NCBI RefSeq assembly: GCF_006439355.1
Contig: NZ_VFTG01000040.1
Location: forward strand, 1 to 37,622
DNA: 37,622 nucleotides
Reading direction: 5' to 3'
From: Mesorhizobium sp. B4-1-3
Lineage (GTDB): Bacteria; Pseudomonadota; Alphaproteobacteria; Rhizobiales; Rhizobiaceae
Under the pieces are notes generated by a model. That model did no database searches, was not told where the DNA came from, and worked only from the letters and a program-made list of their open reading frames with translations. Shown piece after piece: positions 7,854-15,672 of the stretch (the first letter of the stretch is position 1; each line of letters starts with the position of its first letter). The translations under genes and the position numbers were made by a program.

Positions 7854-9122
7854 ATGATCGACCCGAAAACCGCCAAGCGGGGCCTTGCGCTCGTTTTCAC
7901 GACGCTGCTGCTCGACATCATCGGTTTCGGCATCATCATGCCGGTGCTGCCGGCCTATCTCGAGGAATTGAGCGGCGTCGGCGTCAGCGAGGCCGCGATC
8001 GAGGGCGGCTGGCTGTTCTTCGTCTACGCGGCGATGCAGTTCTTCTTCGCGCCGATCATCGGCGGCCTGAGCGACCGTTTCGGGCGCCGGCCGGTCCTGC
8101 TCGCCTCGGTGCTGACCTTCTCGATCGACAATCTGATCTGCGCCATCGCCTGGTCCTATCCGATGCTGTTCATCGGCCGGGTGCTGGCCGGCATTTCCGG
8201 CGCGAGCTACTCGACGACATCGGCCTTCATCGCCGACATCTCGAACGACGAGAACCGGGCGAAGAATTTCGGCCTGCTCGGCATCGCCTTCGGCGTCGGC
8301 TTCGTCATCGGCCCTGTGCTGGGCGGGCTGCTCGGCACGTTCGGGCCGCGCGTGCCGTTCTATTTCGCCGCCGCGCTTGCCTTGGTGAATTTCCTGATCG
8401 CGACGATGTTCCTGCCGGAGACGCTGGACGAGAAGCACCGGCGGCCTTTCGAATGGAAGCGCGCCAATCCCGTCGGCACGCTGATCCAGATGCGCAATTA
8501 TCCGGGCATCGGCTGGATCGGGCTTGTGTTCTTCCTGATGACGCTCGGCCACATGATGTATCCTGCGGTCTGGGCGTTCGTCTCGAACTACCGCTATGGC
8601 TGGAACCAGCAGCAGATCGGCTTCTCGCTCGGCGCCTTCGGCCTGTGCGGCGCAATCATCATGGCGACGGTGCTGCCGCGGATCATTCCGAAACTCGGCG
8701 AATGGAGGACGGCGGCGATCGGCCTGACCTTCACCGCGCTCAGCGCCTTCGGTTATGCGTTTTCGACACAAGGCTGGATGATCTATGCGGTGATCGTGGC
8801 GGGCTGCCTGGAAGCGCTGGCCGACCCGCCGCTGAGGAGCCTCGCCGCCGCCAAGGTGCCGCCTTCGGCTCAAGGCGAATTGCAGGGCGCGATGACCTCG
8901 ATCTTCTCGATCACCTCGATCATCACGCCGCTGCTCTACACGGCGATCTTCTCCTGGTTCACCAGCCCGACGGCGCCGGTCGTGTTCGGCGGCGCGCCCT
9001 ATGTGCTCGGCGCGATTTTCTTGACGCTGGCGGTGATCGTCTTCGTAACGAAGGTGGCCAAGCCGACGCCGAAGGAAGTCGAGCGCATGCATACCCAGGA
9101 AGCGGTCACCGACGCTGCTTAG
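7854..9122 (+). CDS. MFS drug-efflux transporter, TetA-like (DHA1)
   Basis: A 422-residue twelve-helix major facilitator. The loop after helix 2 reads GGLSDRFGRRPVLL, the MFS motif A seen in TetA-type exporters. TM1 carries LLLDIIGFGIIMPVLPAYL, also typical of the TCR/Tet family, and GFVIGPVLGGLLG after helix 4-5 is the antiporter motif. AGGAG lies upstream of ATG 7854. It is likely a proton-drug antiporter in the inner membrane. Tetracycline as substrate is not supported by sequence alone. No regulator lies next to it. It is convergent with carA. Confidence 0.88.
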   Translation: MIDPKTAKRGLALVFTTLLLDIIGFGIIMPVLPAYLEELSGVGVSEAAIEGGWLFFVYAAMQFFFAPIIGGLSDRFGRRPVLLASVLTFSIDNLICAIAWSYPMLFIGRVLAGISGASYSTTSAFIADISNDENRAKNFGLLGIAFGVGFVIGPVLGGLLGTFGPRVPFYFAAALALVNFLIATMFLPETLDEKHRRPFEWKRANPVGTLIQMRNYPGIGWIGLVFFLMTLGHMMYPAVWAFVSNYRYGWNQQQIGFSLGAFGLCGAIIMATVLPRIIPKLGEWRTAAIGLTFTALSAFGYAFSTQGWMIYAVIVAGCLEALADPPLRSLAAAKVPPSAQGELQGAMTSIFSITSIITPLLYTAIFSWFTSPTAPVVFGGAPYVLGAIFLTLAVIVFVTKVAKPTPKEVERMHTQEAVTDAA

Positions 9123-9136
9123 GTCGGTTGTTTGAA

Positions 9137-10342
9137 CTAGGCGCGTTCGGCCAGCGCTTCCTCGCCGCGCCGTTCGCGGATCAGGTTGACGAAGCGGCGG
9201 AAGAGGTAGTGCGAATCCTGCGGGCCAGGCGAGGCCTCGGGATGGTGCTGCACCGAGAAGACTGGCCGGCCGGTCAGTGCGATGCCGCAATTCGAGCCGT
9301 CGAAGAGCGAGACATGGGTTTCCTCGACGCCTTCGGGCAGCGAGTCGGCATCGACGGCGAAACCGTGGTTCATCGACACGATCTCGACCTTGCCGGTGGT
9401 GTGGTCCTTGACAGGATGGTTGGCGCCGTGGTGGCCCTGATGCATCTTTTCGGTCCTGCCGCCGAGCGCCAACGCCAGCATCTGGTGGCCGAGGCAGATG
9501 CCGAACACCGGGATGTCGGTCTTCAAGAGGTTCTGGATCACCGGGACGGCATACTCGCCGGTCGCTTCCGGGTCGCCGGGGCCATTCGACAAGAAGATGC
9601 CGTCCGGCTGCATGGCCAGGATCTCGTCGGCGCCGGTCTGGGCCGGGACGACGGTGACCTTGGCGCCAAGCCCCGCCAGCAGGCGCAGGATGTTGCGCTT
9701 CACCCCATAGTCGATCGCCACGACATGCATCGACGGTGCGTCCTGCTCGCCAAATCCCTCGTTCCAGGCCCAGGGCGTCTCGCGCCAGACCGAGGACTGG
9801 CCGGACGTTACTTCCTTGGCAAGATCGAGGCCGATCAGGCCCGACCAGGCAGCGGCCTGCCGCTTCAAATCCTTGATATCGAAGACGCCGTCGGGCGCAT
9901 GGGCGATGACGGCATTGGGCATGCCCTTCTCGCGGATCAGCACGGTCAGCGCGCGGGTATCGATGCCGGACAGCGCGACGATGCCGCGCCGCTTCAGCCA
10001 TTGGTCGAGGTGGCCGGCGGCGCGATAGTTGGACGGGTCGGTGACATTGGCCTTGAAGATCGCGCCGACGGCGCCCGCGCGGGCTGCCGGGTTAAGGTCC
10101 TCGATGTCTTCGTCATTGGTGCCGACATTGCCGATATGCGGGAAGGTGAAGGTGACGATCTGGCCGGCATAGGACGGGTCGGTGAGGATCTCCTCGTAGC
10201 CGGTCAGCGCGGTGTTGAAGCACACTTCCGCAACGGCCGATCCGGTGGCGCCGAGACCGCGGCCCTCTATCACCGTGCCGTCGGCGAGCACCAGAAGGGC
10301 GGTCGGCTTTTCGGTGGCCCAGGGGGCGGTGGTCGTGGCCAT
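9137..10342 (-). CDS. carA: carbamoyl-phosphate synthase small subunit
   Basis: A 401-residue glutaminase subunit that frees ammonia from glutamine and passes it to CarB, for arginine and pyrimidine synthesis. The N-terminal small-subunit domain includes CFNTALTGYEEILTDPSYAG (about 41-60). The class I amidotransferase domain has the nucleophile Cys283 in GICLGHQ and His367/Glu369 in HHPEASPGP, so the triad is intact. ATG 10342 has AGGAG 8 bases upstream. carB is not in this window. It is divergent from the YqeY gene across a 263-base gap with no other feature I could identify. Confidence 0.97.
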   Translation of the reverse strand: MATTTAPWATEKPTALLVLADGTVIEGRGLGATGSAVAEVCFNTALTGYEEILTDPSYAGQIVTFTFPHIGNVGTNDEDIEDLNPAARAGAVGAIFKANVTDPSNYRAAGHLDQWLKRRGIVALSGIDTRALTVLIREKGMPNAVIAHAPDGVFDIKDLKRQAAAWSGLIGLDLAKEVTSGQSSVWRETPWAWNEGFGEQDAPSMHVVAIDYGVKRNILRLLAGLGAKVTVVPAQTGADEILAMQPDGIFLSNGPGDPEATGEYAVPVIQNLLKTDIPVFGICLGHQMLALALGGRTEKMHQGHHGANHPVKDHTTGKVEIVSMNHGFAVDADSLPEGVEETHVSLFDGSNCGIALTGRPVFSVQHHPEASPGPQDSHYLFRRFVNLIRERRGEEALAERA

Positions 10343-10605
10343 GGCGGCACTCCTGTCAGGGCGCTGCGACTGGTCAGCGGGACCACTCGCGCAGCAAAGC
10401 GCGCGAAGCAGGATTTACCAGCCTCCGCGCGTCAACTCATTGTCTCATGCAGGACCAAGTACATAGGCGAAGGCACCCGAACGGTCAATGCGGACGCCGC
10501 CAACCAGCCCTGTTTTCCATTCGTGCAGCAATATCAGCGGCTTGCCGGAATTTGCGTTGCCCGTTCGGCAAAGCTATTGTCCGCCGCATTCGAAGGAGAA
10601 GCACG

Positions 10606-11055
10606 ATGCGCGAGAAAATCGCCGAATCCATGAAGAGCGCGATGAAGGCGCAGGACAAGCACCGCCTGCCGACGCTGCGGCTGATCCAGGCCGCTATCCA
10701 CGATCGCGACATCGCCAATCGCGGCGCCGGCAAGCCGCCGGCGAGCGAGGAGGAGATCCTGCAGATCCTCGCCAAGATGGTGAAGCAGCGCGAGGAATCG
10801 GCCAAGGCCTTCGAGGACGGCAAGCGGCCCGAGCTGGCGGCGCAGGAGCGCGGCGAGATGCAGATCATCCGCGAATTCCTGCCGACGCAGCTCGACGACG
10901 CGGCGATCCAGGCCGCCGCGCGCGAGGCGATCGCGGCGACCGGTGCCGCCAGCCAGAAGGACATGGGCAAGGTGATCGGAGCGCTGAAGCAGAAATATGC
11001 CGGGCAGATGGACTTCGCCAAGGCGAGCGCCATCGTCAAAGCTCTGCTTCAATAG
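10606..11055 (+). CDS. GatB/YqeY domain-containing protein
   Basis: A 149-residue single-domain YqeY protein, related to the tail domain of the GatB amidotransferase subunit. It starts MREKIAESMKSAMKAQDKHR, with the typical LPTLRLIQAAIHDRDI and EFLPTQLDDAAIQAA segments, and ends in MGKVIGALKQKYAGQMDFAKASAIVKALL. An AGGAG lies before ATG 10606. The family often sits next to dnaG-rpoD in proteobacteria. Here it is 9 kb away from them, separated by accessory genes. The molecular role is not established; tRNA-linked functions are suspected from GatB homology. Confidence 0.92.
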   Translation: MREKIAESMKSAMKAQDKHRLPTLRLIQAAIHDRDIANRGAGKPPASEEEILQILAKMVKQREESAKAFEDGKRPELAAQERGEMQIIREFLPTQLDDAAIQAAAREAIAATGAASQKDMGKVIGALKQKYAGQMDFAKASAIVKALLQ

Positions 11056-11064
11056 AGGACAGCC

Positions 11065-12063
11065 TCAGTCCTTGCAGATCGGCACCGGCTGCGGCGGCGG
11101 CGCCGGATGGTCCTTCTTGTACTGGGCGATGATCGGCTCCAGTGTCTTTTTCGGCCAGAATTTGGGCGCGCCGATCTCCTTCAGGCAGGAGGCGTTCCAA
11201 TAGGTGCCCGCGGCTGAGAGCGCCTGGCCGGCGGCCTTGGCCCGCGCGACAGCGGCGATGTCGCGCGATTCCGGATAGATGTAGAGCGTCGTCGGATTGT
11301 TCTTCACGAGCGGGATGATCTGCTCGGCATCGGCGGGCGACCAGCTGGTGCAGCCATTGCTGCGGCCGCCGGCATAATTCACCAGCTTGCCGAACGGGAC
11401 GAAGCCGTCATGGTCGGCGTAGGAACTGCTCGGGTCCTTGCGCAGGCACATGCCCCTGAGCAAGGCCGCCGGATGGCCGCCGATCACGCGCTGCCTGGCG
11501 TTCGCCGCTTCGCCTTCGCCGTCGAACTGGATGAAGGTGCGCATGAACACCGCGTTCTCAGCGCCAACCCGGTAATAGCCCTTGAAGGACGTCTTGGTTT
11601 CGGCGGTCATATAGTCGCCGCCGGCCGTCAGCTCGGAGTCCATCGCATTGCCGAAATTCTTCGCGCAGCGTCTGCCGTTGGAAAAATCGGCGACGCCCTT
11701 CAGGTTGCGGCCGCCGCCATGGCCCGAGGACACCGCACGGAAGATCTGCTTTTCTTCGCAGATGACGTAATAGCGCTGGCCGAGCACGCTGTTGCCGAGG
11801 TCGCCGGGACGCGTGGCATCCATGGCGAAATAGCAGGGGTTGCTGACCGAGCCCTCGCTGACCTTCTTCTGGTAGAGCGCGCGCGCCCGCTCCAGCACGA
11901 CCCGAGAGATCTGGCCCTCGCCGTCGCCGACGTGGCGCTGCAGCCAGGCGGGAATGGTCGACGGCCGCAAGGCCGCGAACGAGCTGACCGATGCGGTCAG
12001 AGCGGCCAGGACCGCGACAAGACAGAAGATGGCCGCGCCCAGCGGAACAGATATCAACCGCAC
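11065..12063 (-). CDS. YkuD_2-type murein L,D-transpeptidase-like secreted protein
   Basis: A secreted protein with one N-terminal hydrophobic segment (LGAAIFCLVAVLAALTASVSSF) that looks like a signal peptide or anchor. The C-terminal half has GGRSNGCTSWSPADAEQII, matching the catalytic S-x-G-C motif of the YkuD_2 L,D-transpeptidase-like family. Such enzymes act on peptidoglycan peptides in the periplasm. I chose GTG 12063 (332 residues) because GGGAGGGG precedes it and it yields a clean signal peptide. ATG 12099 (344 residues) is the alternative and has no clear ribosome site. A proline-rich tail ends the protein. It is convergent with the YqeY gene. Confidence 0.75.
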   Translation of the reverse strand: MRLISVPLGAAIFCLVAVLAALTASVSSFAALRPSTIPAWLQRHVGDGEGQISRVVLERARALYQKKVSEGSVSNPCYFAMDATRPGDLGNSVLGQRYYVICEEKQIFRAVSSGHGGGRNLKGVADFSNGRRCAKNFGNAMDSELTAGGDYMTAETKTSFKGYYRVGAENAVFMRTFIQFDGEGEAANARQRVIGGHPAALLRGMCLRKDPSSSYADHDGFVPFGKLVNYAGGRSNGCTSWSPADAEQIIPLVKNNPTTLYIYPESRDIAAVARAKAAGQALSAAGTYWNASCLKEIGAPKFWPKKTLEPIIAQYKKDHPAPPPQPVPICKD

Positions 12064-12346
12064 CCTCTTGCCCCTCCCGTCGAAATGTCTCGCACCCATG
12101 AATCAGCCGGGTCGATCATAGAAGGTTTCGCACACATCGGCGAAACACATCTAGTTTAGCGACGCCTTTTGCAGGTCGGATTTTCGGCCAGCTTCGATTG
12201 AGCTATGATCTGATTCCGGCGCGCCCACGCCTCCTCCCTCCACCGGGAAGCATGGTTCATGCAGGGCAGTCGATCACCCGACCAACTGTTCGAGCGCCAG
12301 GCATAAGGAGGGGTTGCCGAGACTGCTCGCGGCAGGAGGTTTTTCG

Positions 12347-13057
12347 ATGCGGCTTTCCGCACCCGTCTATCATCTGAAACGCCAGGCGAGGCTGCTGTCT
12401 CGTCGGGAAAATGTTCCGCTCCACACAGCGCTCGACCGCGTTGCCGGTGGAGAAGGCTTCGCCAATTGGAGCCTGCTTGCGGCCAAGGTCGCCGAAGCCG
12501 CGTCCGACGACAGGCTGCTGGCCCGGCTGATACCCGGCGACATGGTCCTCGTGGCGGCAAGGCCTGGCCAGGGCAAGACGCTGATGAGCCTCGAGCTCGC
12601 CGTGGCGGCCATGGAGCAGGGCGGTCGCGCCGTATTCTTCACCCTGAAATACACGCATGCCGACATCCTGGGCCGGTTCAGGGACATCGGCGCCGCCCCT
12701 GCCGATTTCGACCACCTGTTCACCTTCGACAATTCCGACGCCATCAGCGCCGCCTACATTATCGAGGCATTGCGGTCGGCGCCGCGCGGCACGCTGGCGG
12801 TGATCGACTATCTGCAACTGCTCGACCAGAAGCGCGAGAATCCCGAGCTCATGGTCCAGATACGCGCGCTGAGATCGTTCGCCCGGGAACGCGGGCTGGT
12901 GCTGGTCTTCATCTCGCAGGTCGACAGGTCCTACGATGCCGCCCTGAAACCGTTCCCGGATATCGGCGATATCCGGCTGCCGAACCCACTCGACCTGTCG
13001 CTGTTCGACAAGGCCTGTTTCCTCAACAAGGGTGAAATCCAATTCCAGGCGACTTGA
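12347..13057 (+). CDS. orphan DnaB-C-like RecA-fold ATPase with altered active site
   Basis: A 236-residue protein resembling the C-terminal motor of the replicative helicase DnaB without its primase-binding N-terminal domain. Walker A is ARPGQGKT (71-78), Walker B AVIDYLQLLD (151-160) and the H4-like sensor SQVDR (190-194). Where DnaB has SLEM with the catalytic Glu, this protein has TLKY (99-102), so Lys replaces Glu. Near the C-terminus FLNKGE stands where DnaB has the FLYR arginine finger. Residues 1-50 form a basic helical module (LKRQARLLSRRENVPLHTAL, then GEGFANWSLLAAK). AGGAGGT six bases before ATG 12347 fixes the start. It may bind ATP or DNA without hydrolysis; that is inference. 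The GNAT gene follows after 47 bases. Confidence 0.75.
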   Translation: MRLSAPVYHLKRQARLLSRRENVPLHTALDRVAGGEGFANWSLLAAKVAEAASDDRLLARLIPGDMVLVAARPGQGKTLMSLELAVAAMEQGGRAVFFTLKYTHADILGRFRDIGAAPADFDHLFTFDNSDAISAAYIIEALRSAPRGTLAVIDYLQLLDQKRENPELMVQIRALRSFARERGLVLVFISQVDRSYDAALKPFPDIGDIRLPNPLDLSLFDKACFLNKGEIQFQAT

Positions 13058-13104
13058 GGGCGATCCGCGTGGCGGCTATCTCGGTCTCGACAGGGAAGCG
13101 AACC

Positions 13105-13662
13105 ATGATCGAGATCGTCAAACCCGCGCTCGAACATTTGCCGTCCTACAAGGCGGCGCTCGAGCGCGGGTGGTCGCCCGACAATGTGCGGCTGCTGGAA
13201 GCAACGCGCGAGCAGCTCGAGGCGATCGACTGGGATCCGGTAGCCTTTGTCGCCAGCCTCGACGATCCCGAGGCCAAGGGGCCGCCCATCACCTTGCCCG
13301 ACGGCACGACCGTGCCGCGCCTGCCCGGCTTTCGGCGCTGGATCTGGGATGGCGAGGCGGTCGGCTCGATAGGGCTGCGCTGGCAAAAAGGCACATCGGC
13401 ACTGCCGCCGCACGTGCTTGGCCATATCGGCTATGCGGTGGTGCCATGGAGGGAGGGGCGCGGCTACGCCACCGAAGCGTTGCGGCTGATGCTCGGCGAG
13501 GCGAGGGCAGTGGGCCTGGACCATGTCGAGATCACCACGGACCTCGACAATCTTGCATCCCAGAAGGTGATCCTCGCCAATGGCGGCATGCTTGTCGGGC
13601 GCTTCGCCAAGGTCCCCGCCTATGGTGGCGCGGAAAGCCTCAAATATCGGATCGATCTTTAA
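13105..13662 (+). CDS. GNAT-family N-acetyltransferase
   Basis: A 185-residue acetyltransferase-like protein. The conserved core is visible in HIGYAVVPWREGRGYATEALRLMLGEARAVGLDHVEI, which holds the acetyl-CoA pyrophosphate loop R/Q-x-x-G-x-G/A as REGRGYA, followed by the N-x-A-S-Q-K-V-I-L-A-N-G-G segment. ATG 13105 (MIEIVKPALEHLPSY) was chosen over an upstream in-frame ATG that overlaps the ATPase stop. Its ribosome site (GGGAAG) is modest. The substrate is unknown. It is probably cotranscribed with the DnaB-like ATPase gene. Confidence 0.85.
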   Translation: MIEIVKPALEHLPSYKAALERGWSPDNVRLLEATREQLEAIDWDPVAFVASLDDPEAKGPPITLPDGTTVPRLPGFRRWIWDGEAVGSIGLRWQKGTSALPPHVLGHIGYAVVPWREGRGYATEALRLMLGEARAVGLDHVEITTDLDNLASQKVILANGGMLVGRFAKVPAYGGAESLKYRIDL

Positions 13663-13700
13663 AGCAGGTCGCGTGAAGAAGGATTCATGCGACCTGCTTT
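13661..13700. terminator. strong hairpin after the GNAT gene, part of a composite repeat
   Basis: AAAGCAGGTCGC (13661-13672) pairs perfectly with GCGACCTGCTTT (13689-13700), and the stem can extend by three more pairs including one wobble. It overlaps the GNAT stop codon and is followed by T. It probably ends transcription and also forms the left half of the composite repeat continuing to 13751. Confidence 0.65.
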
Positions 13701-13717
13701 TGAATTTCTTGATTTTA

Positions 13718-13751
13718 AGCATGTCTTTGTCCCGAAACCGGGCCACATGCT
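13718..13751. repeat. palindromic intergenic repeat, AGCATGT arm type, internally shortened
   Basis: Perfect 7-bp arms AGCATGT and ACATGCT enclose CCCGAAACCGGG. The CACTTTT part of the core found in other copies is missing. It lies between convergent genes. Confidence 0.65.
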
Positions 13752-13771
13752 AGATCGAAGCGGTTCGGCGG

Positions 13772-14158
13772 TCACTCGCCAGGCTTGGCCAGCCTGCCTT
13801 CTTCCGCCTTGTGGTAGAACTGGCTTGCCACGAGCCAGCCTTTGAGCGGCCTGAGCGGCGGGATGCAGGTCGCGAGGACGATCGGGATCGAAACGAAAGC
13901 GTGGAACCACATTGAGGGCTCGAAGGTCACCTGCGCCCAGACGGCGAACAGCACAGAAGGCACGCAAGCAAAGCAGATGACGAAGAAGGCCGGCCCGTCG
14001 GCGGGGTCGGCGAAGGAATAGTCGAGCCCACAGACATCGCATTTCGGCGCCAGCTTCAGGAATCCGTCGAACAGGTGGCCCTCACCGCAACGCGGACAGC
14101 GGCCCCGAATTCCCACCTGCCAAGGCACCAGACGTGGATAATGCGCAAGGTCTTCCAT
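13772..14158 (-). CDS. DUF983 family membrane protein
   Basis: A 128-residue protein with a zinc-ribbon-like N-terminus, CPRCGEGHLF and later CDVCG (about residues 20-45). Two hydrophobic segments follow (AFFVICFACVPSVLFAVWAQV and FHAFVSIPIVLATCIPPL). This is the DUF983 pattern; the function is unknown. ATG 14158 (MEDLAHYPRLVPW) has GGAG eight bases upstream and is preferred to an ATG 63 bases earlier. It is divergent from the MocR gene, and the symmetric operator at 14215-14260 lies in the shared promoter region. Confidence 0.82.
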   Translation of the reverse strand: MEDLAHYPRLVPWQVGIRGRCPRCGEGHLFDGFLKLAPKCDVCGLDYSFADPADGPAFFVICFACVPSVLFAVWAQVTFEPSMWFHAFVSIPIVLATCIPPLRPLKGWLVASQFYHKAEEGRLAKPGE

Positions 14159-14214
14159 GATCGTCGCTCCGATGGATATCGCGTAAGACCGAGCCGGCCT
14201 TGAGATCGCGGATA

Positions 14215-14260
14215 CATACATATATCATAATTGTATGCATACAATGCGGCAAAATGTATG
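14215..14260. promoter_or_regulatory. symmetric four-half-site operator at the MocR promoter
   Basis: Four identical hexamers are arranged as CATACA (14215-14220), 11 bases, TGTATG-CATACA (14232-14243), 11 bases, TGTATG (14255-14260). The array is symmetric about its centre. Like-oriented copies are 23 bases apart. The central block extends to the palindrome ATTGTATGCATACAAT. The last half-site overlaps the proposed MocR start codon, which suggests autoregulation. Direct repeats about two helix turns apart are typical of MocR regulators. Confidence 0.7.
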
Positions 14261-15649
14261 GATCGGCGACAGGTGATCGGCGAAAGTGACACCAACTGGC
14301 TCCCGGTTCTTGAGCCAGGGCCGCGGCCGGTCTATTTGAAAATCGTGGACGCGCTGGCGGATGCCCGCTCGAACGGCCGGTTGCAGCCTGGCGACAGGTT
14401 GCCGCCGCAGCGGGAACTCGCTCGGCTGCTCGGGGTAGATCTCACGACAGTCACGCGGGCGTTTTCCGAAGCCCGACGCAGGAACCTGATCGACGCGACG
14501 GCGGGCCGCGGCACCTTCGTCACGCCCGGCGAACCGGAGGAGCCCATCCTCGATCTCAGCATGAACATTCCGCCGGCACCGGCCGGCCTCAACCTGCCAG
14601 CTTTGATCAGGACGGGTGTCGAAGGGCTGCTCAGGCGCTCCAGCGCGGAAGCGCTGCTTTCCTATCATCCGGGCCCAGGCTCGCCCGCGGAGCGCGCCGC
14701 CGGCTCGTCATGGCTCGCCGTAGCAGGAGACAGGCTGCCGGCCGACAGGGTCGTTGTCGGTTCGGGCGCGCAGGCGCTGCTCACGGCCGTCGTGCTGGCG
14801 GAGACCCGGGAGGGCGATACGATCCTTTCCGATGCGCTGACCTATCCCGGGCTGATCGCGCTAGCCGCAGCCACGCGGCGCAAGCTCGCCGCTGTTGCAA
14901 ACGACGATGAAGGCATGCGGCCGGACGATCTCGAGCAGGCGGCGCGACGGCACGGCGCCCACTTTGTCTACCTCAATCCGACGCTGCAAAATCCGACCGC
15001 ATCTGTCATGCCCGAAGGCAGGCGGCGAGAACTCGCCCACATAGCCGCGAAGCTCGAGCTGGCCGTCGTCGAGGACGATCCCTACAGCAGGTTGCTTGCA
15101 GCGCCGCCGCCGGCTTTTCTGACCCTGGCGCCGGAACGGACTTTCCATGTTGCGACGTCGGCGAAATGCATCTCGCCCTTCCTGCGCACGGCCTTCCTGG
15201 CGGCACCTGACCAGCGCGCCGCGGAACGGATCGCGGCAGCAATCCGCGGCACCACCATGATGGCGCCGCCGCTGATGACGGGCCTTGCCTGCGAGTGGCT
15301 GCGCAGCGGCCTTGCCGGCGAGATCACCGACGCCGTGCGCAGCGAAGCGCTGGCGAGGCAAGAAATTGCCCGCACCATCCTGCCGAAGGGTTTTGCGGCA
15401 ACGCATGCGGGCCTGCACCTCTGGTATCCGCTGACGAGCGAATTGCGCTCAGTCGAACTCGCCGACATTGCCCGCCGTCGAGGGTTGGCAATCAGCCCCG
15501 CGGAAGAGTTCGCCATAGGGACGGACTTCGCCAATGGCTTCCGCCTGGCGCTGGGCGCTACCCCCAACCGCGAACGGTTGAAGGAAGGCCTTCAGAGCCT
15601 GGTTGCCATCCTTGCGGGAGCGCCGGACTCCTCGCGACCTAAGGTCTGA
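14258..15649 (+). CDS. MocR-family (GntR-aminotransferase) transcriptional regulator
   Basis: A 463-residue fusion of a GntR winged HTH to a fold-type I aminotransferase domain. The HTH (about residues 25-90) contains RLPPQRELARLLGVDLTTVTRAF, then GRGTFV. The aminotransferase-like part has NPTLQNPTASVM, VVEDDPYSRL and a Ser-x-x-Lys type SAKC that supplies the PLP lysine. MocR proteins use PLP adducts to sense metabolites. The start is uncertain: ATG 14258 follows the operator; TTG 14231 lies inside it; GTG 14273 is also possible. None has a strong ribosome site. The convergent MFS gene starting at 16854 is a plausible target only by proximity. Confidence 0.85.
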   Translation: MDRRQVIGESDTNWLPVLEPGPRPVYLKIVDALADARSNGRLQPGDRLPPQRELARLLGVDLTTVTRAFSEARRRNLIDATAGRGTFVTPGEPEEPILDLSMNIPPAPAGLNLPALIRTGVEGLLRRSSAEALLSYHPGPGSPAERAAGSSWLAVAGDRLPADRVVVGSGAQALLTAVVLAETREGDTILSDALTYPGLIALAAATRRKLAAVANDDEGMRPDDLEQAARRHGAHFVYLNPTLQNPTASVMPEGRRRELAHIAAKLELAVVEDDPYSRLLAAPPPAFLTLAPERTFHVATSAKCISPFLRTAFLAAPDQRAAERIAAAIRGTTMMAPPLMTGLACEWLRSGLAGEITDAVRSEALARQEIARTILPKGFAATHAGLHLWYPLTSELRSVELADIARRRGLAISPAEEFAIGTDFANGFRLALGATPNRERLKEGLQSLVAILAGAPDSSRPKV

Positions 15650-15672
15650 GGCTGAAAGCTTGGCGCGGCCCG

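Noticed and set aside
7854..9122. Naming the MFS gene as tetracycline resistance (tet)
   Set aside because: The TetA-like motifs mark the transporter subfamily only. No TetR partner is adjacent and the substrate cannot be read from the sequence.
7809..10001. 730-codon open frame on the minus strand opposite the MFS gene and in carA
   Set aside because: It runs in another frame through carA and opposite the MFS gene. Its product is Arg/Asp/Gly-rich low-complexity sequence, as expected from GC-rich codon bias. Both real genes have clear domains.
8453..10633. 726-codon plus-strand open frame across the MFS gene, carA and the carA upstream gap
   Set aside because: It has no recognisable domain and overlaps the active-site codons of carA on the other strand. 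It is a shadow frame.
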